A stretch of 64,000 nucleotides of DNA from Lineus longissimus (Eukaryota; Nemertea; Pilidiophora; Heteronemertea; Lineidae), in NCBI RefSeq assembly GCF_910592395.1, contig NC_088311.1:2604501-2668500 (forward strand), in the 5' to 3' direction. This document shows, one piece after another, positions 48,801-63,000 of this stretch; position 1 is the stretch's first letter, and each line of letters opens with the position of its first letter. Under the pieces are notes generated by a model. It was not told where the DNA came from. It ran no database searches and saw nothing but the letters and a program-made list of their open reading frames with translations. The translations under genes were made by a program, and so were the position numbers.

Positions 48801-51800
48801 TTTTTGAAATAAAAAGAAGCCGCTTATCCTTCTTTTAACTTGTAACTAAGGTAAACAGCTTGTCTCAAAATGTGTTATCATGAATTTTAGAAAGAATGTA
48901 TGTTTTTGACAGAGAATTGTAATGGGTTGGTCTAAATAGTTACATGAATCGCCTAGATAGACATGAAAAGCAACATAAAAGTTTACTCATAGAATATGAA
49001 AGGCAATGTGTTGATTACAGGTCATCACTGAACTTCTGCCTGGCATTACTGAAGCTGATCTACAGAGCGATATACGTGTGTCATAGCTTTTTTTTATTGA
49101 AGTAAGTATATTCTGTCTGTGTGGTGTCATGACTAACGACACACTATATCTTGTGATAGAGACCTGAGATTGAATCCAGTGGAGGCTTTCCACTCAATTT
49201 CAAATTTCAACTGCTATTGATTAAAACCACAAGAGATTACTATGATGGAGCTCATGGCTTTTCCAGTGACACATTCTGGCTACCAGTACTGCTTTCTGGT
49301 GTTATTTCCTTGAACTAAGGTACCAGTCATCTGGCAGTCCAAGGCAGTGTAATCTGCACTTGTAATGCCCTCGGGAAGCAAGGCTCAGTCTAGCTGAAAG
49401 AACACTTGCCGTTGGCTTGTTCTTTTAGCTGATTTTTTTCAAGGGTGAAGCACTTCTATCACTTAGCAAAGCTGGTAACTCAGGGTCAAATATCTAAGCA
49501 AGTTCTTGATGGAAATATGTTGGAATGCCTTTGATTCGCTGTGTAAAAATCTCTTTCAAGGAGTTAGATATGAGTAATATCTAGACAAAGTCTTCTTTCC
49601 GAATTAAGCCCTCCTGGTACATCTTGCATGCTGCGAAAAACAGTACCGTTTGCCTGTGTGCTACGTGTAGTACACTTCAAATAAGTAAAGCATTGCAATT
49701 TTGAATTCGGAAATGCGGAAGGCGACTATGGTAGCCCCATTTTAAGCATTTAATTTGTCCTGCTCGAGTTTTCTACGGCATTTTGAGTTGCAGTTATATA
49801 TAGGCTGACGTAGATTGTCATATTGAAACGCAATTGGAAATCGTCTGCCTGTATTCTCCCTTTAAGACACAGTCTGCTACAAACTCTAGAGGATTATTTG
49901 GAAAACGATCAAAATACCTCTAACACCTTAAAATCTCCAAATAAAGGTGGAAAAATGGATAGGTCTTATTCATTTTTGTCATTTAATATCCTTGGGAAGC
50001 CCAACTGTAGTAACCGATTATCTGGATAAACAATGATCACAGTCCGATTTATAAGACTGACCCAAGGGTTGCCAGGTAAACAGCTCAATGATGTTAGGTA
50101 ATTAATGACCTATAAGACAACTCGTTAGCGATGGGTGAGGCAACATCATCAGAGGCGCCTGTCGCCTTGGTCACCTGCGCCATCGAGTGTCTAATATGAA
50201 AGATAAGCACTGCGAAGCAAGTGAAATGAAGGAAGTTACCTTTCTCATTGCGAATGGTTGTCAGGATGTTAGCCGGAAGTAATACAGGCCAACCAAGGAA
50301 ATAATTATCCACATTATTTTTTCTAGTAAATAAGATGTCCATTAGGTTGTCTACATTGTATTTCAATACAAATGGCTCGAAGGGATCATTGGCAATGCTC
50401 AGCTAGTAAGATTCTTGTTCGGCAATAGCTCGACAACTTCACTTCACCCCCTGAAAACATCCCAAAACCAAAATCAAATTAAAATGGTTTGGCAGCTATC
50501 AAGCTTTTGAGCTGATCTTAACAAGGACATTTGTGGCACAAAAAACTATATGTGGTTGATTTATTTGGTTATAATGAACTAAACTGCAGTTCCAAGAGGT
50601 CTTAATTTTGAACACCATCCCAACACTTTGCTTATACTGACAGCCTGCACCATCATTGCTCCCTGGCTCCAATCAACACACAGACACCTAGGTGATTTTG
50701 CTTCTTGCCCACCTAATCAGCGATGTTGAACTTTTGGGTGCCGGTGAAGCTTCCCAACACCAGAATTACACAAACTATTCCATCAGTGTAAACAGCACAC
50801 ATGAAATAATTACAGGCAGCATCATCAAAGCTAAATAAACTATAGGCTACGATGATGAACTTTTCATACACCCAACATGACCAAACATTTCCCCTGGTTT
50901 CACCCGAATGGTACAAACAAATCCCAACAACACAAAGAACCATTTTTTTCAGTTGGCAACTGCCAGTTTTGTCAAGTCCAACAAGTTCCCATTTCCTTAA
51001 TTGGAAACAAATAACACGATTCATCAATCGCATCCATCAAACACATCAACTTGGACCAAACATTTCCTGTTCTGTTCGTTAGGTAAAAACCCCGAAAGAA
51101 ATCCCACTTGGTGAGCCCAAATCCAACAAGTTGTCACTTTGCAGTTTGATGAAAAACAGAAAACAGGAGCTGGTGAAGCTAATAATCGGTAAGAAAAAGT
51201 TTGCAAATGTAAATCATACACAGAAATCAACCAAAGTCAATCGTTTTTATTTTGCCGACTACTTCCTGGCACATAAGAACATTCTTTGAATAGGCCTGTA
51301 ATGTTCACTTGCTGAAAAGGCATCCAAGTTTCCCTGATATGTAAACATGGCGAATAATATTCTTTTTTCTGACGTAGGAGACGATATGGTGCCTCCAATT
51401 ATCTACTTTTCATCTCAGGCTACACTTCCTGACATCCCGAGCAAATTTCTTTTCAAACAGTGCTTCAATGTCCGACAGGCTCCCATGCCTACTCACAAAT
51501 GATCAAACAAAGCTTATCAACATAACTTTGCTTGCTTCGCGCAAATTAAAATTGGTGCAAATAGATGCTACCTTTTACTGCAACCCAACCCAACAAGAAT
51601 ACATAAAACCAAACCAAAGCTTTCTTCTTCCTGGCTCTAAGCAATGAACCCTTTATTTGACGTCCATCTGCATGTGGTATAAACAGCTTCCGGCCGTTAC
51701 CGTTGAATAACTTGCCAATAATTTCAAAATAAAAAAATATAGCCCTATGCCACATCCCTTGTGATTTTAGAAAAGAAAGCTGCACTGTGCGTGGGTCTTT

Positions 51801-54180
51801 TACAACATTTAATAAAACTGCCTCTAACATACATTTTTCAACAAATTCTCCGGCGTTTGAGGCAACAAAAGTGATTTCCCTTTCGTGTATCTACAGTTAT
51901 TTTAAACAACATAGTCATCTTTGCAAATGAGATATTTTTCGGCTTGGCTGCTTCACAATTGCATTAGTCATTTTGTCCCTACCACTAAGGCCAGTGGCGA
52001 TGATTTTTCTTTATAGTTAGAAACTTTATACTGCCAACTCCCGTTCGGAGCCACAGGACATTTTTGTTGATGGAATGATTCATTGCAAAATGGTCAGTGA
52101 AAAATAGTTGGGAATTATAACTTATGAAGGGTAAGGTTTCACTTTTGCTGGTGGTGCTTGCCCTTTCCTGACAAAAGAATTCGTTTCTTAGCAAATTTAT
52201 TCGAAATTGTTAAGAAAGGATGCAATGTTAGATGTGTTATTGCCCTGCATAGCTGTATCGTATTCGAATTATATATGACCACCCGTGGTGCTCTGATAAA
52301 AATTATATGTTGTTGTATGTAATTCTTGTGAGGACAAGGTATCAACCTGACTGTCGAACCAGTGACAAAAGGCAATGACAGCTGAGTGTCAGGACCATGG
52401 GCCTCTAGTTATCCGAATCATTTCATACATGCACGTTTTCAGTCCGCGTATTTGTGCTGACGAGATAGAAGATATCTTTTTTTGTGAAATAATTTTGTTG
52501 TTGCTATAGATAGAACAGCAAGGTTTATATAGCATTTTGAAAGTAAATGAAATCAGAATCTTTTAATCTCAATTTTTATAGAAAAAATTCAAGATTTAAC
52601 CGTCTGACAACATTAAAGAGTAGTGCGTGGACCAGCTTCTATGGCAACTGGGATTTGTGAAACCGTTTCTGTTTGAATGAAAATTTAATTTCAAATCCAT
52701 TTTAATTGAGTAGTTCTCTCCCGTAAATGTCAGTCAGTAATTTCAAATTGATTGAATTTTCAGACATGTTAGTACATGGCCTTCATTAGTTTCCATGGAG
52801 ATTCCCTTTTCAATTCCCATTTATCCATATGTAAATTCTAATTTGATTTTTTGTTTCAAATTAAATTTCAGTTTTCATCTTGTGAGCTTGTCATATGTGG
52901 AATGTGCGGTTATGTATAGTATGCATATGACCGGAATGTGCATTTTATGATTCTACATATTAACCCTTTTGATTTGAAAAAGTGATATTTATTTTGAGGT
53001 CATTTTGGCCACGACACTCCGACTCACCTGGACTATCCGTTTGTTTCAGCATAAGTAACCGTCCTGAACCGAACACGGCTCGAGACGGTTCAGGAGGGTT
53101 GTCTTGAACCAGCACGGTGTAAAAAGGCCTATTATGATACATGTATTTGTAGTTTTAACTATTTAAAAATATAAAGGACATGTGGTTACATACATTCAAG
53201 TCGATGGAGGTGGTGGGGGCTAGAAAACATTGTAAAGTCATGACGAAGTGTTGCTTTTGTCTCATTAACTTCCTGCTTACTCTCTTCGCTTACTATCTAT
53301 AGGTGAATGACAAATGAACAGCATCTTTAGGTATATGAAAGGTTTCTGTTGTCTATACACAAGGGAACATGCTTCTTTTTCATTCTAGACATTTTAGTGA
53401 CGGCTGATGATTTTCCTTCAGCACCAAGACGTGACATAGCACTGCTTGCACCACTTAAATATGCACCTACTCTGGTGCTATTTGTTAAATACGAATGAAA
53501 GTAAAAGAAGAAATGTTATCTTGCTGAGTCTTACCTACAAATAGACAAATATACTACGGATAAGAACCTCAAATATCATAACTTTCATGTTTTGAGGCAT
53601 TGAGATACATTGGTAGATTGGCACCTAATCAGTGTGTAACATAACTCAGGCAAGCCTCCTTTTAAGAAATAAGTACTCACCATCAGGGCTCCGGTCACGC
53701 GGTTAAAAGGACCATTCCTCAAGCCATCCTTATCAGGCATCGTCTTCTTAATCCATTTGAAATAATATCCCATGTTGCGCTAATTGGTACGGGAGTTTTT
53801 GTACGATTAAAAATCGATAACAATTTCTTATTTTGAGAGTTTCAATTTTGAAAGCAATTCAAATGATGGTGATTTTGTGTGTGGAGCTGTATGCTTCATC
53901 GATGGAGTGGCGGAGAGACTTTCAATCAAATCAGTTCGTTTTGATTGAGTTCTGATATTGCGGTGTTGGTCACATTGATTTTTGACTGATAATGACTTAA
54001 TTTGATTTAAACAGTAATTTTGGTTCATTTGTGTTGGGAGTAAAGGTGTCTTTACCTTTAAAACTTAATGATTTAGTCATTAAAATGTAAATCTGCGTCG
54101 AGTTAACTGTGTCTCAAATTTGTAAAGGAGGGATCAATTTGGTTTTGCAATGGTGCAGTACATAAGATGATTTGGTCTTT
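45900..54180. other. Gene-free stretch
   Basis: About 8.3 kb with scattered short frames. A plus-strand frame of 111 codons at 48.2-48.5 kb overlaps another of 84 in a different phase, and neither shows a motif. The part 50.4-51.2 kb is rich in CAA/CCA on the plus strand. No RNA gene or array is supported. Confidence 0.4.
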
Positions 54181-54189
54181 GTCTCTTGT

Positions 54190-54369
54190 TGAATTTAGTC
54201 AATTGATACCAGTTCACCCCTACTAGGGTCTCGGTTCACCTATCTTTCGAAAAAGGGACGATCGTTGTAAAGTGACTGGTGAGAGGTCATCACAGATGTA
54301 ACAGCTTCGGGTATCGAACCATCCTTATTATGAGCCTGCCACCTTAAACACTAAACCACGCTGCTTCCC
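54190..54369 (-). repeat. tRNA-derived SINE (best copy in the window)
   Basis: On the minus strand the head begins near 54369 with GGGAAGCAGCG. Its A box is TGGTTTAGTG (near 54358-54349) and its B box is an exact GGTTCGATACC (54320-54310). Between them CTCATAA sits where a Met-type anticodon loop would be. The stems pair poorly, so it is a retroposon head, not a tRNA gene. The following 110 bases (54300-54190) may be the SINE body, but I do not recognise a named body domain. Confidence 0.6.
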
Positions 54370-54379
54370 TCAGTTTGTA

Positions 54380-55938
54380 CAGACCTTCCCTTCTGTATGG
54401 TCAGTATCACGAGCGCATGATAAAGTGCTGATCTCATTTCACAACACCATCTCCGCCATTACTGGATTAAGAATTCCAATAATATCTTGTCTGGTCCCAT
54501 CATCTCGGATGTGCTACAAGTATTAAATGTTGTGATCTTTCTGCATGTCCTGGAGATAAACCATCAAAGCTTTTTGACCACGGCTAAGGCCATTAGGAAG
54601 TGGTGACAGGGTTTCAATTAGCAAGTGAAGTTGTACAATGCATCGAAAGCACCAGCGGCATTTATTTGTTATTTGAGGGGTCATTGGACATGTGGCCAGT
54701 ACTAGGGCTTCTAGAACATAATCATAAACATTTATGAGATATGACATCATGTTATGCTACATAGTTATCGTTAGTAGTACCGTAGAGAGGGTGACTCTTT
54801 GACAATTTAGGTGTCCCCTGGCAACGCAGTTTTCTCCTGAAATACAGACAACTCAAATATTGTCTCGAGACCAGAAACAGAACCAGTAACAGGATCGCAA
54901 GCCTGTCCAAACCTGGGGGTCACAGCTTGGGAAGATGGACATCAGTGGAAGACTCATCTAAAACTTTTGCGTGGCTGCCGAACAACCTTCATCAGCGCAT
55001 CTGTTGTTCTTATTTCCCACAACTTGCACCTGAGTTGCAGGCTAAGCCATGCACTCTCGATATAATTTTGCCCTTTAGCAGCTCCCTTCCGTCAATTGAT
55101 GTAACTACGATGGCAAGATGCTGGTAATGCGAATGTATTGGTACTTGTTTGTGTTTGGTGGTGGCTTGAAATGTTCGAATGTTGCCCTTTAGTTTGCAAT
55201 CATTTTCTTCCATTGACAAAAAACAACAATTCTCCAATACTTTTGGTAAGTGCACGGGAATCTCATTTGATAACCTGTCAACGCATAGTTTATCACCAAG
55301 CCACTGGAGATACTAATAGATGGTCGAAACTTCGCCATTGAGAACTGAAAAAAGTGAATACTTCTGCTTTATTAATTGAGAAAACGTATTATGCTGGATC
55401 AAATTAGTGCGACCTCTTATTGAATCAAGTACTCAAGTACAAGTCTGAGGAAAGTGCAATTTCCATAAACGTTGCTCAGATATGCAGTAGCACACACCGT
55501 CTTGATTGTGATCACCTTTTGATTCATTCAGTCATAGATATTTCAAAAGTTGTCAATTTTGAATGTAGTAATTAAATTTCAACATGAATTTGTACTTGAG
55601 GAGTTGAATGGAGGTGCCAGGCGAGTGAATGGTTGCATTGATGTTCAAACTATTGGAGTGTTTCTTCTAATGTTCATGTCGTTTCTTGCAATCATTTTCC
55701 CATGAAATGCTTCCTGTAACATTGTCAGGGTCAATTAGTGGGTAAATTGACCTTCAGTGAAGATTTTGTAATTATTGTGATATATACGAGTGCTTTCATC
55801 ACGTCCTTTGGCTACTTCCTGACAGGAGCTAGGGAGGCAGTCGGTTTTATTTGTCTGACAAACTCCGGCTTTTCATGTACAGCCTATCAGATATCGACGT
55901 TAAGAAGAAGTGCAAATCGGCTCCTATCAGTGTAGGAG
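54380..55938. other. Gene-free stretch
   Basis: Short frames only; no motif or RNA gene seen. Confidence 0.45.
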
Positions 55939-55950
55939 CCCCCCCCCCCC
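55939..55950. repeat. Poly-C tract (12)
   Basis: Uninterrupted run of 12 C following GTAGGAG. Confidence 0.9.
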
Positions 55951-57962
55951 TTCCTATTATGATTCGGTTTTAGTTGGTATCAACATGTTATTGAACGCAA
56001 TTGTCACTTATCAGCGTAATCCTTTCTTAGCTCAGTGTTATGCTTTATCAGACATGAGACACTGCAAAATTCATTTTACCTGTTATTTATTGAAGATAAA
56101 TGCCAGATGTTCCCAAAAATGAAAATGCTGTCAGAATAAGCAAGAAGCTTTAAACGCTGATTTGATTGAAAAGAGCTGAACCATTACACGTTATTGCCTT
56201 TCATTTGCCATTTACAGATATCCACTAGCCTGGGGGTAAAGGAATTCACTTCAAACGACTTTCAATTGCTGAAATTGACAGTAATTGCTCCTATTGGAAT
56301 TTGACGACAATATCGTAACGTTTTAAAAGCAGCCTTTAGGTAGACTATTAGGACGATTACAGACCATTGCTTGTGGCTGAATTGAAATTGCTGACTGATA
56401 TTGGCATTGCTTCGTCCATTTGTACAGGTTTTTGTTTAATTGGTATTAATTTTGCATTGACCCTGTTTTTCTGGTGCATTTAGATTACTTTGAAAGATCG
56501 TAGTGATGGGTTTTGCTGAATACAGTATGTGTGGCGCCAGTGGTTCTTCAAGGCATTTTGCAGATTCGACACCCATCACATAGTTTACGATCATCTAATG
56601 GCTTTTGTAAATAACCGAGGCTTGGCGATCTCATGTACTTTAAGGTTCATGTACATGTATATATTGGTTGTTTAACAAGCTGTCATTGAGTTTGAGGCAT
56701 GTCACTGAGCTACGACCAACATTGGGTTCTTCCAAACGACAGTCACTTTAGTCTTTATCACTTTGTGAGTCTTAAAAACTTCTTAGAACTAAAACATGCT
56801 TTGTCCTTGAGATTTCTGAATATTTACAATCGTAGTATTCAAAACCTGGAACACCTTTCATCTAAGTATCAGCACTTCCTTGTCAGTTCAACTTTTTCCG
56901 ATATTTCTCGACAATTTCAACGGGTTAAGCCTCCACTGATATCGACAAAGTAGTATTAGAAACCAAGAAACTACCACAAGGGTTTAGAATGAATGAATTG
57001 TCTTGTTTTTCATTGGTTTTTATTCTTCCTAACCTTCACATCCTTGTATTGCTCTAGGGCTAGATTAATTCATTCATTGTCTGGCAGCCATCAAGCAGTT
57101 TGTCCCGGTTGTTCAGTAAAGGCACAAGGAAATTTTAAGGCCACCAAGCTTCAAGGATGGCAGTGGGTAAGGCATGTCTGGCTTTTTTTTAACCTTAGAA
57201 ATGCAGACTTTCATGGTCCTAAAATGATGAATTATGTTGTTCATCTTTGAGACATTCCCAATACATTCTAGCCACTCACCAGTAAAACAATATGTGGACC
57301 AAGTAAATTAATTAAACTTAAGCAAAAAATATGGCCCCGATAAAGCAGTAATCAAATTATGTGGCGTGGTCGCTTCATTTTGAAGCTTAATCTGTTCTCA
57401 GATGACCAGGAGTAGACTGATAATGGATTTGGTTGAAATTTGTTGACACATATTACATTAAACCTGAATATAACTGAATCACTCAGGCTCTAATGGACGG
57501 TCTGAGAAGAATACCAACACCGATGGTCAGCTTAATCATAGCTCGTAAAGAAAATTAGAATCGCAGAAAGTTTGTTAATGGTTTTCGTATTGCTTCCAGC
57601 CTGCACCATTAAGATAAGTATATCCAAGTAAATTCAAACTCTGGTCGAAGTTGTGACGTCGATTTGCCTTCCAATTATGACTGATGAAATTAGCAAAATG
57701 AAGCTGTAATGTGTGGATGTCATAAATGAATAGAGACTGGTCATGCAGTATGTGGTGCCGTACGTGTGCAGCTTTGTTTTCTCTGCCACACGGAATATAG
57801 GCGGTAAATATTGAATATTAGAATATTTGTTCTGCGAGATACACTCTCTGACGAAGAAGGATTCTACTATGCGCTCTTAATCGCTGTTTTCTGACGGTTT
57901 TGGGTCTTCAAATAACCACACCATAGTCTGTCATCAAGCATTTGGGTAAAACTGCCCCTTTC
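55951..57962. other. Gene-free stretch
   Basis: Short frames only; no motif, array or RNA gene seen. Confidence 0.45.
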
Positions 57963-57982
57963 GGGGGGGGGGGGGGGGGGGG
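57963..57982. repeat. Poly-G tract (20)
   Basis: Uninterrupted run of 20 G, the longest homopolymer noticed in the window. It could form a G-quadruplex. Confidence 0.9.
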
Positions 57983-58144
57983 TGCATTTACGGAGTTCTG
58001 GTACATAGTACTAGACTGCAGTCTTGAGATAAATGTAAAATCGAACATTATTGACTAACGCGCTAACGGTGTCGTGAATACGAATAGTTCACACCAGGCA
58101 GTCGCTGCCACTTACTTTCAACTAGTCTCTTCAACTATCTGACC

Positions 58145-58208
58145 ATCTCGTTCAGGATCTAACCCTCCATTGTGAGTTCTAACTAAAAGTCCCTCGATGC
58201 CAGGATAT
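58145..58208 (-). repeat. Possible relic of the same tRNA-like SINE as at 31.3 kb
   Basis: The minus strand begins CCTGGCATCGAGGG and later has GAGGGTTAGATCC. The 31.3-kb element has CCTGGCATAGCGGG and GAGGGTTATTAGATC in the same order. The B box (GGTTAGATCC) has lost CG. A weak call resting on that resemblance. Confidence 0.22.
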
Positions 58209-58299
58209 GGGAGCCAATTTGAAAAGTTGCCTGGTGTCAAATTACAATTTGAATTAGCACGTTTTTTCCATAACGGCCGGGATCTTGTTGTGTGGAACA

Positions 58300-60040
58300 T
58301 TTGCAGACTGAGTTACTTTGAACTAGCCCATTTGTTAAGTGGGCTGTACCATTGTCCATCTTAGAGGGTTTCATCTTCGAGCGCCAACCATGCACCAGAC
58401 CCACTGAGTAAGAAAAGGCAGTAGTGCAACCCAGGGTGTGATATCAACATGATTACTTCGAATCCGATCATCACTCCGCTAAATTACGCTATTTCCGCTC
58501 CACTCAAAAGCATTCTCCTATTTTCACCGAAATATGCATGACTGCTTGTTTGCCTGTTCATACTAAGTGATATAAAACAGACTTACCTTTACCATGGTGT
58601 TAATCAAAAGCCACAAGAACAGGACTCCATAGTGATCCCCACGATGATTTCGGTAGCAGCATAGTGTAATACCCTCTATGACAGCACTGAATTCCTCTAT
58701 GGATAAAGCCATTAACGAATCTCACGATCTCTCAGTGAGTGACCACGAGCATGTATGCCAGCCTCACCATGCCAGTTGATGCAAGTGTACACTAGTACAT
58801 GGCTAGCTGAGCTATTAACATCGGGTAAAAATGTGGTCAGCAGTGGATTTATCAGAGATATAATGGTCCATTTTAGTCGATATGTCCTCTGACCCATGGA
58901 AAATGGACGATATATCAAACTGAGCTTACGTCTGGTGGTCACGAACTGTGCCAATTGTTTCGAAATGTGCATACTGTTGCGGTAATAACATGACTGGTAG
59001 CTGCAAGTTCTTACACTTATACCTTGTATCAACATGAACGCAAATAGGACACCTAGCTTCGATTTATAATTCCTTCGTTGGGATAACTGTAGAAAGTTTA
59101 GTCAACAAATTTCAGGGTAAAGTGCTACTTCGCTTGACACAAAACCTCTAAACGTTGCCCTTCAGAAACCCACTGATTAATTAAGGTTCCTCTCCTTAAG
59201 CATTACGGAATCAAATATCACATTATACACGCTGATACTTAAGTATAGCATTATCAAGCCAACAATGGCACTATCAGGTTCTCAATTCCTCCAAGACCCT
59301 TCCTATCCTCTTTACAAATTGTTCTCCATTTAATTCTTGGCCACGGTTTAGGTCCTCGGGCCATTAAACTCCATTCAGTTTCAGTTATGAGTCTAATGGA
59401 ATAGTTTTAGCATTGCTACGCTTAGCACTTTAGCCGGCTTCAGTTACAACTTGCTGATGGGCTAGCTAGTGTTGTTCTCGTCGGAAGCTGTTTAACTTAT
59501 TCCATTCAATAATGCTTCCTTCCATTGAAATCTAAGATGGTTTGAAGTCTAGTGTAAGTGTAGCATGTATGAAAACCTTCAAATAACCATACATCGATGG
59601 ACAGCTGCAGGAACTTTCGTTCTGCAGGAGTAGCATAGTTTGACCTAGTGGTCAAGGTCATGCCCCGGCCCATTGATGCTTTTAAATCAATAAAATCGAT
59701 GGCAAGTGGTGAATTGAACACAAGAGACACTCCTTCGTTTCAAGTCATTGAAACGATAGACGTGACGTGATTGAAGATGTACCACCATTTTCCCGTATTC
59801 ACTAAAAACTGGTGAAAAAAACAAGCAGGCAACTTTCCAAATAACCTGTTCTACACGTGATGTTGCATTTTCTTGAATTGATATCCACACTCCTATTAAG
59901 TAATGACTATGTTTTTTTTATAAAATTGAAATTTCTTCCTCAAGGCAATTGTAGTTCTTAGCGAAATTGGCACGCGTTTCTTTTTAATTTGTAGGAACTA
60001 CCTCTGGGACTTTGCCAATGACAGCAATTAGGTTTGTATT
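58300..60040. other. Gene-free stretch
   Basis: Short frames only (longest about 107 codons, no motif). Confidence 0.45.
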
Positions 60041-60052
60041 GGGGGGGGGGGG
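60041..60052. repeat. Poly-G tract (12)
   Basis: Uninterrupted run of 12 G. Confidence 0.9.
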
Positions 60053-63000
60053 ATTTGTTGTGTTTTCTGTAGCAATTTCTAATTGGCACCTCTCAGGTTA
60101 GTCTTGTCAATGAGCTTCATAATCCTAGTATCCATTGTGTAAAACCATGTCATTCCCAAGAGTGTCTGGCAGAGATAGATAAAACCAACGAAGGTAAAAC
60201 CAAACCTAAAAATAAGCAAACCACTTGTGAGATCGGTGGCAAGCACGATTTTTTGGTATTGTGTCCAGTCTTTCCGATGTAATAATACAAAGAATAAGTG
60301 TCAAAGTAAATCTGGAACGAAACACACTGTACCTTCATTCTTGTGATTCATCCAATGACATATTAGGAAAGAAAATGAATTATCCATTTCGGTGGAGACT
60401 CTGTGTAACTTTCGTCACAGTATACAGGTAACTATGCATCCATAAAAACGTTCGTCTCAATACAGCCTCATGGCATTTTCTCTAAACATTTAATAGCATC
60501 ATTTAATCCTCGTGCAATTTGCATTCCATCGAGTTGCCTGAGGTGTCAATGGTTTCGAGCATGGTATTGCATTCAGTTTGGCGAATCTGCGCATTTCAAT
60601 TAAATGACGATTGTTTTCAGGTGTAAATTAATTTCTTCCCTGCAGTGTCTCCTTGGGCGAAAACTTTCAATTGTTAAAGAAATGTTGATGGGTTGATTCA
60701 TGTTTAGCACGGTGGTGGCAAATAGATTGCCGAAGAAAAGAGTTTGTACTTAGAGAATCAAACTTTAAATATCTTCCAATCGTATGAGCTACAACTAAAA
60801 CTCAAAGTACACCTACAATGTGAAGAATTGAAGCATAAGTATAAGCTAATGGAACGCCAGCGTCCTCGATTGTGAATCTGACCTTACATTGCCATTGGCA
60901 AGGTCACAGCAGAGCTCACCATCAATAGGCGCATGTTGGCTGTAAGAAATTTGCTCCTAAAATGTGCATCTTAGCTTTAAGAAATCAACGAAATGTATCC
61001 ACTGCTCAAGATATTGATGTGTGACAATGGATCAAATTTGTGCTTGGAATACCGCATTGTTTTGAATCTCTCATCGAGCTGAAATAGCATATGTTTTAGG
61101 GCAGGTGTCATTCGATTTGGAGACGATAACTTCCATTGAGAACAATGGGGCCATTATCTTATTAATATTAATTAATCTAGTAAAAAGTCCAAGTAACAAT
61201 GACCGGCTGAAGTTATCGATAATATGCGATGATGTAGTGAAGTCGCCGAGGATTATGTTGGGTTATTTCAGTGCGTATTGGGCGGTGTTGATTGCGTTCA
61301 GGAATTACGGAACCTTTTTAGTTGAAATTCAGCAACTAGGAAACCAGAGGGGAACGTAATGAAGAGAATATCATACCTTACCATTTGGTTTTGAAGAATA
61401 GAAATTTTGACAATTTGGTTTGTCGAATATACTAAGTAGTCTCAATTTACATCAATATATATTACGTGACTTGTATCGCCCAGTGGTTGACAAGCTTGTT
61501 TCAACAAAAAAAAAATTAATTTTTTTTCTCTGTATACACCATGTACCATCGATATTCCGTTGTATTGCTATTTCTCTATCACAGTCTCTACAAGTACAAT
61601 AGTTGATCAGTTTGAATAATCAATAACAAAAGCCAAAAGGAAAAAAGTCAACACTCATCGGAGAAAACATCAAGATTTATCAATGGACACCACTCCACAG
61701 GTAGCGGAGAGACAACAAAGGAAAGTGCTGTCACAAGAAATTGAAAATCACTATCAAAGGAGATGATCAAAAGTGCCAATTTGCACTCATTGAAACAGGT
61801 AAGAATAAGAGTCAGGGTGTGGCCGTGTAACACAACCTCAACCACTATCAGATTCTTATTGAACAAAAATGAATCTATTGAAAGTACGTTTTTGTTTGCG
61901 ATAAAGTTATCGAGGAATCATGGGGTAAAACTCAACCCCTGGTATTCTTAATTTTATCGACTTTGGGGAGATAATGATGCTGTTTGCCAATTATCTTCGG
62001 TAGATCCGTTACTTAGATGAAATTCTAAGGTGGGTAGGATCATTGAATTCGATTGTTTCCAATCAATGAGGAAACGTATGTCGATCACCGCAGGGGTTGG
62101 GTTGTGATAGTCGGTGATAGACTCAAATATTCGAAGCTTACAGTAAAGTGATCTTTCTTCTATTGATGAGTATCAATACAACTCCAGGCAGACAGACGTC
62201 AATTCAAAAATAGCCCCCGGCCGATAGTGTTTAGGAATCGGGAGTTTTCAATTTCTTATCTTATTTCCTTAGAAACTGTAGGGACATTGTCTGGCCAAAA
62301 AATACAAACAGTTCACTGATGAATAATGAGTTAAGTATACAATAGGCAGTTGCTGAATGATGGCACTGTTTGGTGGCCATTGACTGTCAGATATTGACGA
62401 GAACCTACCTTTTGGCTCCCTTGGTTTTCTTATCATTACAAGTGTAAAGACTTGTTCAATATAAAAAAGAATGCAACATTGCTTCAAGCAAGAAGTTCAT
62501 CAACACTTGACTGACCTTTTCAGTTGGCTTTTGATGATGTTATTCCATCTGTGTCATTTTCAGTACTGCAAAAACACGAGGATGTGAGGAATGTTTATTT
62601 ATGTTGCAGTCAGAAACGGGTTCCAGCAAGGGTATGAGGTTTTGGCAACATCAGTAAAACCCACTAGGTGCGAGGCTGAGTTAGCTTCAGTTGGTATCAG
62701 AATAATCGAGACGATCAGAACAAGGATACGTCGTTGTCTCAAAAGAAAATCCCGGTCCCCTGTATTATTCAATATTCTAGTCCCGACGTTGATTTAATCA
62801 TTTCGGCATCGTATCAGGATCACACTATCCAAATCGAAGGGGTGGTTATTTCCGGATGACAATTGGTGACAATTAGCTGTAGTTATGATCTTAGCTTTGT
62901 TGATGATGTTATTGAGTGAACCTTGGCGGGTCAAGGTATGATTGGCTGTAATCGAAGAGAGTTCCTTGGTTCTTTCCAGTTTAATCAGTTTTCTTCCTGG

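Noticed and set aside
54301-54369. A functional tRNA-Met gene
   Set aside because: The A and B boxes and a CAT anticodon position are present, but the stems do not pair, so a SINE head is more likely.
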